From: Planctomycetaceae bacterium
GTDB lineage: Bacteria; Planctomycetota; Phycisphaerae; UBA1845; UTPLA1
Reading direction: 5' to 3'
DNA: 48,890 bases
Assembly: GCA_011525745.1 (NCBI GenBank)
Contig: WYBU01000115.1
Location: 1-48,890 of the forward strand
Positions 25,402 to 33,483 of the stretch are shown piece by piece (the first letter of the stretch is position 1; each line of letters starts with the position of its first letter). The notes under the pieces were generated by a model, which saw only the letters and a program-made list of their open reading frames with translations, was not told where the DNA came from and ran no database searches. The position numbers and the translations under genes are program-made.

Positions 25402-25786
25402 GCTGCCCGACGAGCGCCCTACTTTGGTTCCGCTCGTCGGTCGCATCGCGGCCGGTAGCCCGATCGAGGCCATTCAGAGTCCCGAGACGCTCGATCTCGA
25501 GAAGCTGTTCGCTAAGAAGGGCAACTTCGTGCTCCAGGTCCAGGGCGAAAGCATGATCGACGACCACATCCGCGACGGCGATTTCGTCGTGTGCGAAAAG
25601 CGCAAGACGATCCGCGACGGCGACACCGTGGTGGCCCTGCTCGAGGATGGCGACGCCACGCTCAAGCGAATCTACAAGGAAGGCAAGGGCTTTCGCCTCC
25701 AGCCGGCGAACTCGAACTTCAAGCCGATTCGCACGGACAAGGTCGATGTTCAGGGCGTGGTGGTCGGCGTCGTCCGCAGGGTCTAG
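25160..25786 (+). CDS. lexA: LexA repressor
   Basis: This is a 208-residue SOS repressor. After a lysine-rich start (KKKKTRPATPRQ) the winged helix-turn-helix runs from ILIFIRDYRREHGYSPTLQE to ISKVTVFEHLSVLEERG. The self-cleavage domain has the Ala98-Gly99 site in GRIAAGSP, the nucleophile Ser131 in QGESMIDDH, and Lys169 in GDATLKRIY, so autoproteolysis should work. The linker carries LPDERP. The protein represses DNA-repair genes until RecA filaments trigger cleavage. I chose the GTG at 25160, preceded by GGAG at 6 nt; an in-frame ATG at 25148 would add four residues but has no ribosome-binding site. No repair gene is adjacent. Confidence 0.93.
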   Translation: MPTAAKKKKTRPATPRQSQILIFIRDYRREHGYSPTLQEIGDHLSISKVTVFEHLSVLEERGLVYRDRHKARSLELADHLELPDERPTLVPLVGRIAAGSPIEAIQSPETLDLEKLFAKKGNFVLQVQGESMIDDHIRDGDFVVCEKRKTIRDGDTVVALLEDGDATLKRIYKEGKGFRLQPANSNFKPIRTDKVDVQGVVVGVVRRV

Positions 25787-25955
25787 TGCTGCGGCACGCC
25801 GCGGTTGCCTTGAATAAAGGCTGAATCTCCGAACGGCGGGGCGTCGGAACGGGAAACCGTCTTCTTCGCCGAGCCGCCGCCGCGTACAACGCCGTTCGCC
25901 TGATTCGGACCGGCGCGGGTTCGCTATCATCTCGATTTGTCTGGCCCGCAGCCGC

Positions 25956-26019
25956 GAGGGGGGGCGTCGGACGCATGGTGCGTCGAGCCGACCATGACTC
26001 AGGGGCGCCCCTTTTTTTT
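25956..26019 (+). terminator. Structured terminator-like element after lexA, possibly a small RNA
   Basis: The hairpin GTCGG-ACGCA-tgg-TGCGT-cgag-CCGAC (25966-25992, ten pairs with a four-base bulge) is enclosed by a second stem. In that stem GAGGGGGGGCG (25956-25966) can pair with CGCCCC plus Ts (26006-26016). Eight Ts end the element (26012-26019). It lies 170 bases beyond the lexA stop, far for a simple terminator, and TATCAT at 25925-25930 could be the -10 of an independent 80-nt RNA. Confidence 0.45.
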
Positions 26020-26081
26020 CGTCCCCGGCATCACAAGCCGAATCGTCAAGAGAACGCACACAATCTCGCCGGTGTGGCACG

Positions 26082-26169
26082 GTCTAGCCCTCGCGCGCGA
26101 ACGCTCCGGTCACCTGTAGCGTTGTCGGCGCGGAGGCGGTTGTCTAGCCCTCGCGCGCGAACGCTCCGG
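26082..26169. repeat. Pair of 28-bp direct repeats
   Basis: GTCTAGCCCTCGCGCGCGAA plus cgctccgg occurs at 26082-26109 and again at 26142-26169, identical and exactly 60 bases apart. Related sequences are at 28187-28207 and, reversed, at 8008-8026. Together with the element at 25956 they fill the 513-base space between lexA and aroK, in which I see no gene. Confidence 0.7.
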
Positions 26170-26299
26170 CGATCTCGAAACACGTACCTCGCCTTGGCTT
26201 GGCCGTGTTGAGTCCCCTCGTGGCACATCGCTTACAGCCCTTGTCGAGTCACGCTGCATGCGAACGCGGCCAATCGAACCGTTACATACTGGACCCGTT

Positions 26300-26809
26300 T
26301 CAAAACGACGCCGCGATCTCCGCCGCGATCGACTCCGGCGTGCGACCGTCCACGTCGAAGGCCATATCAGCCGTCGCCCGATAGAGCGCCTCGCGCGCAG
26401 CGACCATGCGCCGAACCTCGACGTCGGGCGGCGCGTCGCTCAGCGGCGGTCGGCCGACGTGCGAATGCGGATCATGCCGTATGCGCTCGATCAGCGTCCG
26501 CACCGACGCGCGCAGCCATGCGACGCGACCGGCGGCCCGCATCAATGCGCGGTTGGCATCGTCGAGCACCGCGCCGCCGCCGACGGCCACCACGCGACGA
26601 TCGCCACCCAGCGCCTCGCGCAGCGCCACCCGCTCGCGCGCCCGAAAGCCGATCTCCTCCTCGGCCTCGAAGATCGCCCGGATCGTCAGACCCGACGCCG
26701 CGACGATCAGATCGTCGGTATCCACGAACGGCCAGCCCAGCCGTTCCGCCAGCCGCCGGCCGACCGTTGTCTTTCCGCAGGCGCGCATCCCAATCAGCAC
26801 GATGTTCAC
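26300..26809 (-). CDS. aroK: Shikimate kinase
   Basis: This 169-residue P-loop kinase phosphorylates shikimate to shikimate 3-phosphate in aromatic amino-acid synthesis. Walker A is GMRACGKTTVGRRLA (from residue 7), the shikimate-binding Asp is in FVDTDDLIV, and VVAVGGGAVLD carries the conserved G-G-G. The lid arginine region is HVGRPPLSD. Length is normal. It starts at a GTG (26809) whose last bases overlap the stop of the metallophosphoesterase (GTGA), a sign of translational coupling. The aroA gene for a later step of the pathway lies 1.7 kb upstream on the same strand, but the divergent SUI1-like gene separates them. Confidence 0.94.
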   Translation of the reverse strand: MNIVLIGMRACGKTTVGRRLAERLGWPFVDTDDLIVAASGLTIRAIFEAEEEIGFRARERVALREALGGDRRVVAVGGGAVLDDANRALMRAAGRVAWLRASVRTLIERIRHDPHSHVGRPPLSDAPPDVEVRRMVAAREALYRATADMAFDVDGRTPESIAAEIAASF

Positions 26810-27690
26810 GGCAGCATCCGTTGTTCGAACGATTTCAGTTCCCCGGCCGCCTCGTCGACGATCAGCCAGGCCGTGTGCGTCTGTCGCGTCTCCTGGCCGA
26901 CGTTGATGCTCAGCGTGCGCGCGATGCGCTCGGCGTAACGGCCGCTGAGGACTTGCGATTCGTGTATGTGGCCGTGCAGCGAGAGCAGCGGCGCCCGGTG
27001 CTCGATGGCGTCGCGGATGGCGCGCGAGCCGATGTGTCGCGGGCCGAACATGCAGTCCAGTCCCGTGTCGCGCGGCGGCGCGTGGGCGATGAAGATCCAC
27101 GGCTCGACGATCGGCGGCAGCGTCGCCAGTTGCGACTCGATCGTTCGTCGCGGCGAGAACAGCTCTTCGACTTCGGCCTCCAGCGCGGCGGCATGACCGG
27201 CGTCCCATCGCAGGCCGCCGCGCGCCTCGCGCCCCATCGGCGGCTCGTCCGGGGCATCCTGCAACTCGAAATCCTTGACGTACCAGGGCGTCGGCGGCGT
27301 GCTGGAGTAGCCGACGATCCGCACGCCTCGAAACAACTCGCCCGGCGGCGCGCTGCTCGCGTGACGCGTCCAACGGTCGGCGACGCAGACCGGCAGCGTG
27401 CGCGACAGTTCCTCGGTCGCCTCGGCGCTGGGCATCCAGTCGTGATTGCCGAAGATGACAAAAACGCGCTGCACGCCCGCGGCGGCGATTCGCCCGATCC
27501 ATTGCCGGAAAAACGATCGCACGAACCGGGGCTGCTCGCGGCCGGCGCGCAGGGAATCGTACGTCTGTTCGTCAGGAAACAAATCGCCGCCGAGGATGAC
27601 GGCGTCGGGTTTCGCTTCGGGCGCAAACCGCCCGATGGCCTCGTAGTGGCGCTCAATTCCGTGCAGGTCGGAAGCGTAAAGCAGTTTCAT
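26806..27690 (-). CDS. Metallophosphoesterase (calcineurin-like)
   Basis: This is a 294-residue enzyme of the calcineurin superfamily with all metal-binding motifs: D8-L-H10 in YASDLHGIE, G-G-D36 in VILGGDLFPD, GNHD (residues 81-84), IAHAPPRDTG, and the closing HGHIHES. The substrate cannot be inferred. It overlaps aroK by four bases and shares a 25-base divergent start region with the SUI1-like gene. The start at 27690 puts the first motif at residue 6, as usual; the extension to 27762 would overlap the divergent gene's start. A TACTAT hexamer at 27707-27712 is a plausible -10. Confidence 0.92.
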   Translation of the reverse strand: MKLLYASDLHGIERHYEAIGRFAPEAKPDAVILGGDLFPDEQTYDSLRAGREQPRFVRSFFRQWIGRIAAAGVQRVFVIFGNHDWMPSAEATEELSRTLPVCVADRWTRHASSAPPGELFRGVRIVGYSSTPPTPWYVKDFELQDAPDEPPMGREARGGLRWDAGHAAALEAEVEELFSPRRTIESQLATLPPIVEPWIFIAHAPPRDTGLDCMFGPRHIGSRAIRDAIEHRAPLLSLHGHIHESQVLSGRYAERIARTLSINVGQETRQTHTAWLIVDEAAGELKSFEQRMLP

Positions 27691-27702
27691 GCGAAAAGCC
27701 CG

Positions 27703-27708
27703 TACCAT
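27703..27708 (+). promoter_or_regulatory. -10-like hexamer of the SUI1-like gene
   Basis: TACCAT ends 7 nt before the ATG at 27716. It lies within the 25-base divergent spacer and partly overlaps a -10-like TACTAT on the other strand (27712-27707). No Shine-Dalgarno sequence is present. Confidence 0.35.
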
Positions 27709-27715
27709 AGTAACG

Positions 27716-28075
27716 ATGATGGGCGGATTATTCGACGGAACACCGTGGGAACGTCCGGTCACGTGTGCGGAATGCGGTCGGCCGCTCGAGGCGTGTCGAT
27801 GCCCGCGAGACGCGCGCGGCGATTTGAAGCGCCCGCAGGACCAGCCGGCGCGCGTTCATCGCGAACGCCGCAGCGGGGGGAAAACGGTGACCGTCGTCAG
27901 CGGCATCGACAGTGTCGCGACGGACCTCGAGGCGTTGCTGAAGGAATTGAAAAGCTGCCTCGGCGCAGGCGGAACCGTCAAGGATGGGCGGATCGAAATC
28001 CAGGGCGATCATCGCGACCGCGTTGCCGCGATCTTGCGCGAGAAGGGCTATCCGGCGAAGGCGGCGGGGGGATAG
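27716..28075 (+). CDS. SUI1/eIF1-like protein (YciH family)
   Basis: This is a 119-residue protein. Residues 17-29 carry four cysteines (CAECGRPLEACRC) that may bind zinc. The eIF1/SUI1 fold follows: KTVTVVSGIDSVATDLEALL, KSCLGAGGTVKDGRIEIQGD and VAAILREKGYPAK. Bacterial relatives such as YciH are proposed to affect initiation fidelity on weak or leaderless mRNAs, a point of interest here because several genes in the window look leaderless. It is divergent from the phosphoesterase. ATG codons at 27716 and 27719 are both possible starts. Confidence 0.9.
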   Translation: MMGGLFDGTPWERPVTCAECGRPLEACRCPRDARGDLKRPQDQPARVHRERRSGGKTVTVVSGIDSVATDLEALLKELKSCLGAGGTVKDGRIEIQGDHRDRVAAILREKGYPAKAAGG

Positions 28076-28516
28076 AAGAAAATCGAAAATCGAAAGTCGC
28101 AACGTCGAATTGTCGGCGGGAACAAGGCGATTGGGCGAGGATTTGCACAGAAATCACCCGCGATATCTCGCAAAGAGTGGCAGTGTCAAGCCCTCGCGCA
28201 AAGCGGCCCTGCCGGTTTCGGATGGTACGGGCGTCACGCCCGTGTGCCGTTCACCCGCGACGGCCTGGCCGTGTTGAGGCCCGTGCCGCACCCGTGACAA
28301 CCGATTGAACAGCCTATTTCAGCGCGAGTCCCCCAGGGGTTGGTGCGCCGGCGACATCGTTGAGTGATTGAACGGTTGGCGAGGTCAACCGCGATGCTCG
28401 TCACTTGGCACGGCGGCGAGAAACGGGACGCAGCGTGGACCGACCGGGTCCCGGAAAGGTTCGACGCAGGACCCAAGCGCATGACGCGCCGCCGGATTTT
28501 GGCGATCGCGTTGACT
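28076..28516. other. Intergenic region between convergent genes, repeat-bearing
   Basis: It holds a short A-rich direct repeat (gaaaatc, gaaaatc, gaaagtc) at 28078-28099, a copy of the TCAAGCCCTCGCGC family at 28187-28207, and the palindrome ACGGGCG-tca-CGCCCGT at 28226-28243. The palindrome could terminate both the SUI1-like gene and aroA. Open frames here lack gene-like features. Confidence 0.5.
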
Positions 28517-29875
28517 TCATGAATGTGCAGCCGAACGGCCGGAATCGGCGCACGAACGCAACGCACTCCAGTAACCGGGGAATGACTTGGCGACGCAGGT
28601 CGGATTGCGAATCACCACGCCGTCGAGCCGTGCCGACGCCAGCGCAAATGCCATCGCGAGGCGATGATCGTCGAATGTGTCGATGATCGCACCGGCCGGC
28701 CGCGCCGCGGGCCGAACGACCAGCCCGTCGTCTTCAACGTCAACCGCGCCGCCGAACTGTCGCACGCCGTGCGCGATGCTGTCCAGCCGGTTGCTCTCCT
28801 TCAGCCGCAAGTGCGGCACGCCGCAAAACCGCGAGGGGCCGTCGGCAAACACCGCCAGCATCGCCAGCACCGGCGTCAGATCGGGCGTGTCCGACAGATC
28901 GACGTCGATGCCGCGCAGCCGGCCGCCGACCGGACCGGTCACCGCGAGCGCGTCAGCTTCGCTCGACACTGTGCAGCCCATGGCGGCCAGGTGGTCGATC
29001 ATGCGGATGTCGCCCTGAAGACTGTCGCGCGTCAGACCGGGCGTCGCGATCGTTCCGCCGCTCAGCGCCGCCAACGCGAAAAAACACGCCGCCGCGGAGG
29101 CATCCGGTTCGATCGTCAGCGTTTGTGCGACGTAGCGCTGCGCGGCCGGGACGATGAAGCGGTTGGCGTCGACCACGGCCGATACGCCGAACGAGTCCAT
29201 CAGCCGCAACGTCATATCCACGTACGGCCGGCTGCGCAGCGGGCCTTCGACGGCGATGAACACGTCCTGCCGCGCGAACGGCGCGACCATCAGCAACGCA
29301 CTGACGAACTGGCTCGAGTCCGGCGCCGACAGAACGACGAGTCCGCCGCGCAAACCGTGAGCCATGATTGTCAGCGGCAGGCGGCCCGGCGCGTCGTCGA
29401 AACCGATCATCGCCCCCAGCTCCGCCAGCGCATCGGTCAGGCCCTGCATCGGCCGGGCGCGCAGACCGGGAAGCCCATCGACGCGATAGCGGCCGGTCCC
29501 CAGACACGCGGCGGCGGCGATGAAGCGCGCGACCGCGCCGGATTCGCCGGCGTGCAGATCGGCTTCGTCGGCGCGCCAATGGCCCGAGCAGCCGGAAAGC
29601 GTCAGGCTGCGCGGCGGAGCAAAGTCATCGGGGAGGGACTGTGTCGACTCGCTTCCCGGCCAGGGCGGCATCGCAACGCCGAGTCGTTGCAGGCAATCGA
29701 TCATGCGCCGCGCGTCGTCGGCGTCGCTGAGGTTGTGCAGCGTCGAACGGCCGTCGGCCAGCGCCGCCAGAAGCAGCGCCCGCTGGGCAATGCTCTTGCT
29801 GCCAGGCAGGTGGATTCGAGCGTTGAGGGGTCCGGCGATGCGCGGGAGTTCGAGAACGTCGGGTCGGGGTTGCAT
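28517..29875 (-). CDS. aroA: 3-phosphoshikimate 1-carboxyvinyltransferase (EPSP synthase)
   Basis: This 452-residue enzyme joins phosphoenolpyruvate to shikimate 3-phosphate. The N-terminal motif is HLPGSKSIAQRALLLAALAD (residues 22-41). Others are DLHAGESGAVARFIAAAACL with its Gly-x-Ser, SSQFVSALLMVAPFA, and the C-terminal RLKESNRLDSIAHGVRQFG with R-x-K-E-x-x-R. The ending CVAKSFPGYW is typical. Ser in GESGAVARF replaces the more usual Asn-Ala-Gly-Thr style, a common variant. The start at 29875 lies 66 bp after the tRNA-Arg gene on the same strand; the frame extends back through the tRNA, which cannot be coding. Confidence 0.95.
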   Translation of the reverse strand: MQPRPDVLELPRIAGPLNARIHLPGSKSIAQRALLLAALADGRSTLHNLSDADDARRMIDCLQRLGVAMPPWPGSESTQSLPDDFAPPRSLTLSGCSGHWRADEADLHAGESGAVARFIAAAACLGTGRYRVDGLPGLRARPMQGLTDALAELGAMIGFDDAPGRLPLTIMAHGLRGGLVVLSAPDSSQFVSALLMVAPFARQDVFIAVEGPLRSRPYVDMTLRLMDSFGVSAVVDANRFIVPAAQRYVAQTLTIEPDASAAACFFALAALSGGTIATPGLTRDSLQGDIRMIDHLAAMGCTVSSEADALAVTGPVGGRLRGIDVDLSDTPDLTPVLAMLAVFADGPSRFCGVPHLRLKESNRLDSIAHGVRQFGGAVDVEDDGLVVRPAARPAGAIIDTFDDHRLAMAFALASARLDGVVIRNPTCVAKSFPGYWSALRSCADSGRSAAHS

Positions 29876-29941
29876 GGGACGATGCGGCGGTGTCGGTCGG
29901 TCCGAAGACGAATCGAGCGAGATCGGCGGCTGGGCTGAGAA

Positions 29942-30015
29942 CGCGCCCGGAGGGAATCGAACCCCCAACCTCCAGGTTCGAAGCCTGGCACTCTATCCAA
30001 TTGAGCTACGGGCGC
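29942..30015 (-). tRNA. tRNA-Arg (anticodon TCG)
   Basis: The cloverleaf is complete on the minus strand. The acceptor stem is GCGCCCG with CGGGCGC, and the D-arm GCTC...GAGT. The anticodon stem CCAGG/CCTGG holds the loop CTTCGAA, so the anticodon is TCG (reads CGA and, with modification, other CGN). The T-arm loop is TTCGATT. The discriminator base is G, and CCA is not encoded. No integrase or attachment-site duplication is seen at its 3' end. Confidence 0.95.
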
Positions 30016-30355
30016 GGGCGCCGATCGGCGCAGCGCCGAACGGACGGGGGCACTCTAGCGCGGCGGTCGCGGCGGGTCAAGAATCGGTTGCGGGGCCGTG
30101 TTCATTGCGACTGGCTGGGCAAGCGCAGCGCCGCGGTTATCCGAGCCGCGAAGCGTCAGCGAGCGGGATACGGTCGCATCGGCCTCGGAGCCGCCGTTCG
30201 ATGAGCGCGCAAACATCCGGCGCGCCGTCAGGCACGCAACACGCGGGCGAGAGTGCGTGCTTCACGCGCCTCCGTTGCGTGCGCATCCCGCTTGCTTGCG
30301 CTGCGCGGCTCCGATGCTCAGCGCCGCTCGCAACCCCCGACCGCGCCGTCGGCGC
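30016..30355. repeat. Intergenic region with two GAGCCGCGAAGCGTAAGC-family repeats
   Basis: One copy lies forward at 30141-30170 (gagccgcgaagcgtcagc, then gagcgggat) and one reversed at 30285-30314 (atcccgcttgcttgcgct, then gcgcggctc). The two could pair as a large stem. I see no gene in these 340 bases. Confidence 0.65.
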
Positions 30356-31555
30356 TTACGGCTTCTCAACTAGCCCCACGAGGTCCGACCGATTGGCCCG
30401 CGTCAGCGCAGCCCGCAGGCGGGCGCGGTGTGCCGGCGCATCGGCGTCCGCCAGCGCCGCGACAATCAGTCGCCGCGCATCATCGTCGCGCCGTGCGCCG
30501 GCGGCCGCTTCGATCAGCATCGCGGCGAATTCCAGCGCGGCGTCGCCGCGATCGCCCGACGGCCCGGCCTGCTGCGCGCAACAGGCGGCCGGCTGCGCCG
30601 CCAGCCGGCGGCGTTGCGCACGGTACAACTCCAGCAGATCGCCGCCGGTGGCGACGTCGTCATAGCGCTTCGCCGCGACCAGCGGTTCGATCAGCGCATC
30701 GCGCAACACGCGGCGGGCGCGGCCGGCGGGCTTGAGGTCGTCATACAGCCGCAGCGTGCGGCCCGACTCATCCAGCGCGCGATGCAGCGCGGCCAGGTTG
30801 CGGGCGCGATTCGCGTCGTCGTCGCCGGCCCGCAACGACTTCTCCCACGCGTCGCGGCGGTTGCTCAGCAGCGCCGCCGCCGGCGGGTGATCGTCGGCCA
30901 GCCGTCGCGCAGCGCGCAGCAGCGGATCGCGACGGCTGGCGGCATAGACCGCTTCGTCCAGGCCGACGTCGATGCACCACGTAAACTCGGCCAGCGACTC
31001 GTCGAAGCGGCGCTTCCACAGCAGGGCCAGCGCCAGATGCTCGCGCGCGAACGCGTCATGTTCGCCCTGCGCGGCGACCGCGGAGCGAGCGCGATCGACG
31101 ACGTCCCGGCCGTCCAGCGCCGCCCGAAGCTCGGCCAGCATGTCGGCCGCCAGTCGATACGGAATGAGCCGATCTCGCTGTCGGCCGTCGGCATCGAGCA
31201 GCAGCAGCGCGGGCAGTTCGTCGATGCGTTGCCGTCGTACAAAGTCGGGATTCGCCGCGGCGTCGAGCCGAATCGGCACGGTGCGCGTGCGGAGCAATGC
31301 GGCCAGCGCGGGATGGGACCACACCGCGGCGGACCGTTCGTTGGCCGCCGCCGCGTGCGGATCGAAAACGAGCACGAAGACGGGGCGAGTCTCGTCGCGC
31401 CCGCGCAGCAGCGCCGCGTCGAGCGACGCGGGCAGGAACGGCTCGGCCAGTGCGGCCGACGACAAGGCGGCGACGATGAAGGAACCCGCGAAACAGGCGC
31501 GATCGGCGCCCGCGTGGCGATGAGGCGAAGCGGCGGAATTGCGGCGATCGATCAT
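30356..31555 (-). CDS. Exported thioredoxin-fold-like protein with helical C-terminal part
   Basis: This is a 399-residue protein. A signal peptide (about residues 17-37, CFAGSFIVAALSSAALAEPF) leads to a thioredoxin-like start: RPVFVLVFDPHAAAANERSA, then RTRTVPIRLDAAANPDFVRR and DELPALLLLDADGRQRDRLI. The pattern of strand, helix, cis-proline and strand fits a thioredoxin fold, but there is no C-x-x-C pair, so redox activity is unlikely. The remaining 250 residues are Ala/Arg-rich helices that could be TPR-like. It overlaps the 63-residue zinc-ribbon gene by ATGA. Its stop codon lies in GAGAAGCCGTAAGCGCC, close to a dispersed repeat. Function unknown. Confidence 0.75.
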   Translation of the reverse strand: MIDRRNSAASPHRHAGADRACFAGSFIVAALSSAALAEPFLPASLDAALLRGRDETRPVFVLVFDPHAAAANERSAAVWSHPALAALLRTRTVPIRLDAAANPDFVRRQRIDELPALLLLDADGRQRDRLIPYRLAADMLAELRAALDGRDVVDRARSAVAAQGEHDAFAREHLALALLWKRRFDESLAEFTWCIDVGLDEAVYAASRRDPLLRAARRLADDHPPAAALLSNRRDAWEKSLRAGDDDANRARNLAALHRALDESGRTLRLYDDLKPAGRARRVLRDALIEPLVAAKRYDDVATGGDLLELYRAQRRRLAAQPAACCAQQAGPSGDRGDAALEFAAMLIEAAAGARRDDDARRLIVAALADADAPAHRARLRAALTRANRSDLVGLVEKP

Positions 31556-31743
31556 ATCGTGACCCCGACCGTTTCCGCCGCGCGTCCGCACTCCGGACAC
31601 GCCGCCGCCGGGTCGATTGCGATCAGATCATAGCCGCAGTGCTCGCAAACCCTCAGCCCGAACGGCGCCAGGGCGGCACGAATAGTCGGCAGGCGGTTCT
31701 GCCCGCGCGCGTTGCGGGGCGAGGCGAACAGGAGCATTGTCAT
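31552..31743 (-). CDS. 63-residue zinc-ribbon protein
   Basis: A short product begins MTMLLFASPRNARGQNR and holds one zinc ribbon near the C-terminus, CEHCGYDLIAIDPAAACPEC, the form common in planctomycete membrane and regulatory proteins. Its stop overlaps the start of the next gene (ATGA), so the two are probably translated together. A second in-frame ATG at 31737 is possible. The same ribbon type occurs in the larger membrane protein upstream (31897-33432). It may be a partner or adaptor of the exported protein; the function is unknown. Confidence 0.7.
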   Translation of the reverse strand: MTMLLFASPRNARGQNRLPTIRAALAPFGLRVCEHCGYDLIAIDPAAACPECGRAAETVGVTI

Positions 31744-31770
31744 TCCGACAGCATCTGCGAATCATGCCGA

Positions 31771-31874
31771 CCCCAAGGGGGTCATGGCCTTCAGCCCAGG
31801 GTTTCCCCGCCATGAAATGGCGGTGAAACCCTGGGTCGGCCGGCGCGTCGTCCGAGGAACCCCAACAGGGTTCC
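31771..31874. repeat. Cluster of three hairpins in the alaS-side operon gap
   Basis: GACCCC-aag-GGGGTC is at 31770-31785. A long stem at 31795-31835 pairs CCCAGGGTTTC with GAAACCCTGGG and, inside, CCGCCAT-gaa-ATGGCGG, making 18 pairs with one mismatch. GGAACCC-caaca-GGGTTCC is at 31856-31874. This is likely one composite dispersed element. It separates two minus-strand genes and could block or attenuate read-through. Confidence 0.7.
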
Positions 31875-31896
31875 GGCGTGCACCACGCGTTCAGCG

Positions 31897-33432
31897 TCAG
31901 TCGTCACCTTGGGCGACGTCGAGCGATTCCGCCTCATCGCGTGCCGCCAGCGCCGATCGCACGGTGCGCCACGTCTTGAAGAATACCGCGGCGCCGCCGA
32001 CGATCTGGAGCGCGATTCCTGCGACAAACATCGACTCGAGCAGGCCGCGGGTCATTTGCATTTCGTCAATCGGTCGCGGTCCGGGAGGCGGCGGTCGGGA
32101 TACTGAAATGGGCATGCCAAGCAGCGGAAGCACGCGATCGAGCATCATCATCAACACCACAGCCAGAAACGGGGCGGCGGCGAAGTGATTCACGAATGCC
32201 ACACACTGAGCCAGGACGTTCCATCGCCGCGACACTGCGCGCTCCATGACGCGGGCACACAACCGACTCGCACAACCGAGTGCGACAAACGATGACGCGA
32301 CCATGCCGAGGAGGAGAAAGTTCGACGCGCCCCGAAATGCGATCATCGCCGTCGCACACAGCGCGATGGCGAGCGCCGCGCGGCAGACGATCCGCGACCG
32401 CGAATCGGGCACGGGCGGCGCCAGCGTCGTTTCGCGCCGTGTCATCAACAGCCCGCCAATCGCCAGCAGGCCGACACCACACGGCAGTAAATCCAACGGG
32501 TCGGCAATCAGAGGCGCAACGGCGCCAGTTCCTCCGCTTGCACGCAGTAGAACGAATGCCCAGTACATGGCCGCTGTAACCAGCGGCGCGACGATGGCCA
32601 GCATGGCCGTTCCCGCGCGAACGCTCGCGAGCCAGGGCCTGTCGGCCCACTCCAGTCGGCGGCCCTGCAAGGACCTGGCGATCGGATGTCCACATTCAGG
32701 ACAAATATAATCGTGATGCTGCGCCCGCAAGTCAAAGTCGCATTCGGCGCACCGTATTCCAGCGGGTACCACGGTTATCTGTGATTGCCGCGAATACGCC
32801 GCTGCAAGGTCCGATGCCTCCATTGCTTTCGGACCAGCGGGCGTCATGCGCCGCAGCGGAATCGCTCGGTTCTGTGCCGTACCGGCCGCCTTCAGAATGC
32901 GGCGCGCGATCGTTTCCATCGGCTCGACGTGGGATCCGGAATCAAGAAAGACGATGTCGCCATGTGAAACGAAAGGGTTCTTGCGAAGTGCGCGCCAAGT
33001 GGATTCCGGGAGCGACTCAAACGGCTTCATCAGGACGAACAACAGCGGATGCAGCGGCCTGCGCGGCAACGTCCACGGGGCCACAATCGAACGTTCCCAG
33101 ATCAATACTTCGCTGACTGCGTCGAGCGAAAACAGCAGCTCCTCGCGATTTGCACGATGCGAATAGACCGCGCCGTTCCTGACCAACAGAACGACACGCC
33201 CGCGTAACACCAGAAGCAGCACAAGGAGAAATACGGCAAACAACAGGATCAATGCACCCATTGAAAGCACGATCGCGCCGATCCATGACCGACCGATGTG
33301 CCGAAGCATTTCCACACCAACGATCAAAGGGAACATCGACAATCCGCCCAGCAGCAACGGCAACCAAAAAAGCTGGCGGCGACATTTCGCGCTGTCGAGC
33401 GTCGCAATAGTGATCGCGTCATCGTCCTTCAT
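31897..33432 (-). CDS. Polytopic membrane protein with internal zinc ribbon
   Basis: This protein has about 511 residues. Two N-terminal helices (FWLPLLLGGLSMFPLIVGVE and IVLSMGALILLFAVFLLVLL) precede a cytoplasmic region of PH-like composition. Next comes a zinc ribbon, CAECDFDLRAQHHDYICPEC, then about six more helices to the C-terminus. The layout, helices with a C-x2-C-x-F-D-L ribbon before the second membrane block, is common among uncharacterised planctomycete proteins. The gene lies 51 bp behind alaS on the same strand. I chose the ATG at 33432, which has AGGG 6 nt upstream; ATGs at 33447 and 33468 are alternatives. Confidence 0.75.
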   Translation of the reverse strand: MKDDDAITIATLDSAKCRRQLFWLPLLLGGLSMFPLIVGVEMLRHIGRSWIGAIVLSMGALILLFAVFLLVLLLVLRGRVVLLVRNGAVYSHRANREELLFSLDAVSEVLIWERSIVAPWTLPRRPLHPLLFVLMKPFESLPESTWRALRKNPFVSHGDIVFLDSGSHVEPMETIARRILKAAGTAQNRAIPLRRMTPAGPKAMEASDLAAAYSRQSQITVVPAGIRCAECDFDLRAQHHDYICPECGHPIARSLQGRRLEWADRPWLASVRAGTAMLAIVAPLVTAAMYWAFVLLRASGGTGAVAPLIADPLDLLPCGVGLLAIGGLLMTRRETTLAPPVPDSRSRIVCRAALAIALCATAMIAFRGASNFLLLGMVASSFVALGCASRLCARVMERAVSRRWNVLAQCVAFVNHFAAAPFLAVVLMMMLDRVLPLLGMPISVSRPPPPGPRPIDEMQMTRGLLESMFVAGIALQIVGGAAVFFKTWRTVRSALAARDEAESLDVAQGDD

Positions 33433-33483
33433 CGCGACCCTGCTCATTCGTCTTCGGTGAATCCGCATCAACTGCGGCGAAGC

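Noticed and set aside
28234..28566. 110-codon minus-strand frame downstream of aroA
   Set aside because: It overlaps the aroA end and repeat sequence, and the composition is not gene-like.
29876..29968. Longer AroA start overlapping the tRNA region
   Set aside because: The extension runs back into the tRNA-Arg gene; the ATG at 29875 fits the family.
29942..30355. Integration site at tRNA-Arg
   Set aside because: No integrase, no duplicated tRNA 3' end and no phage or island genes nearby.
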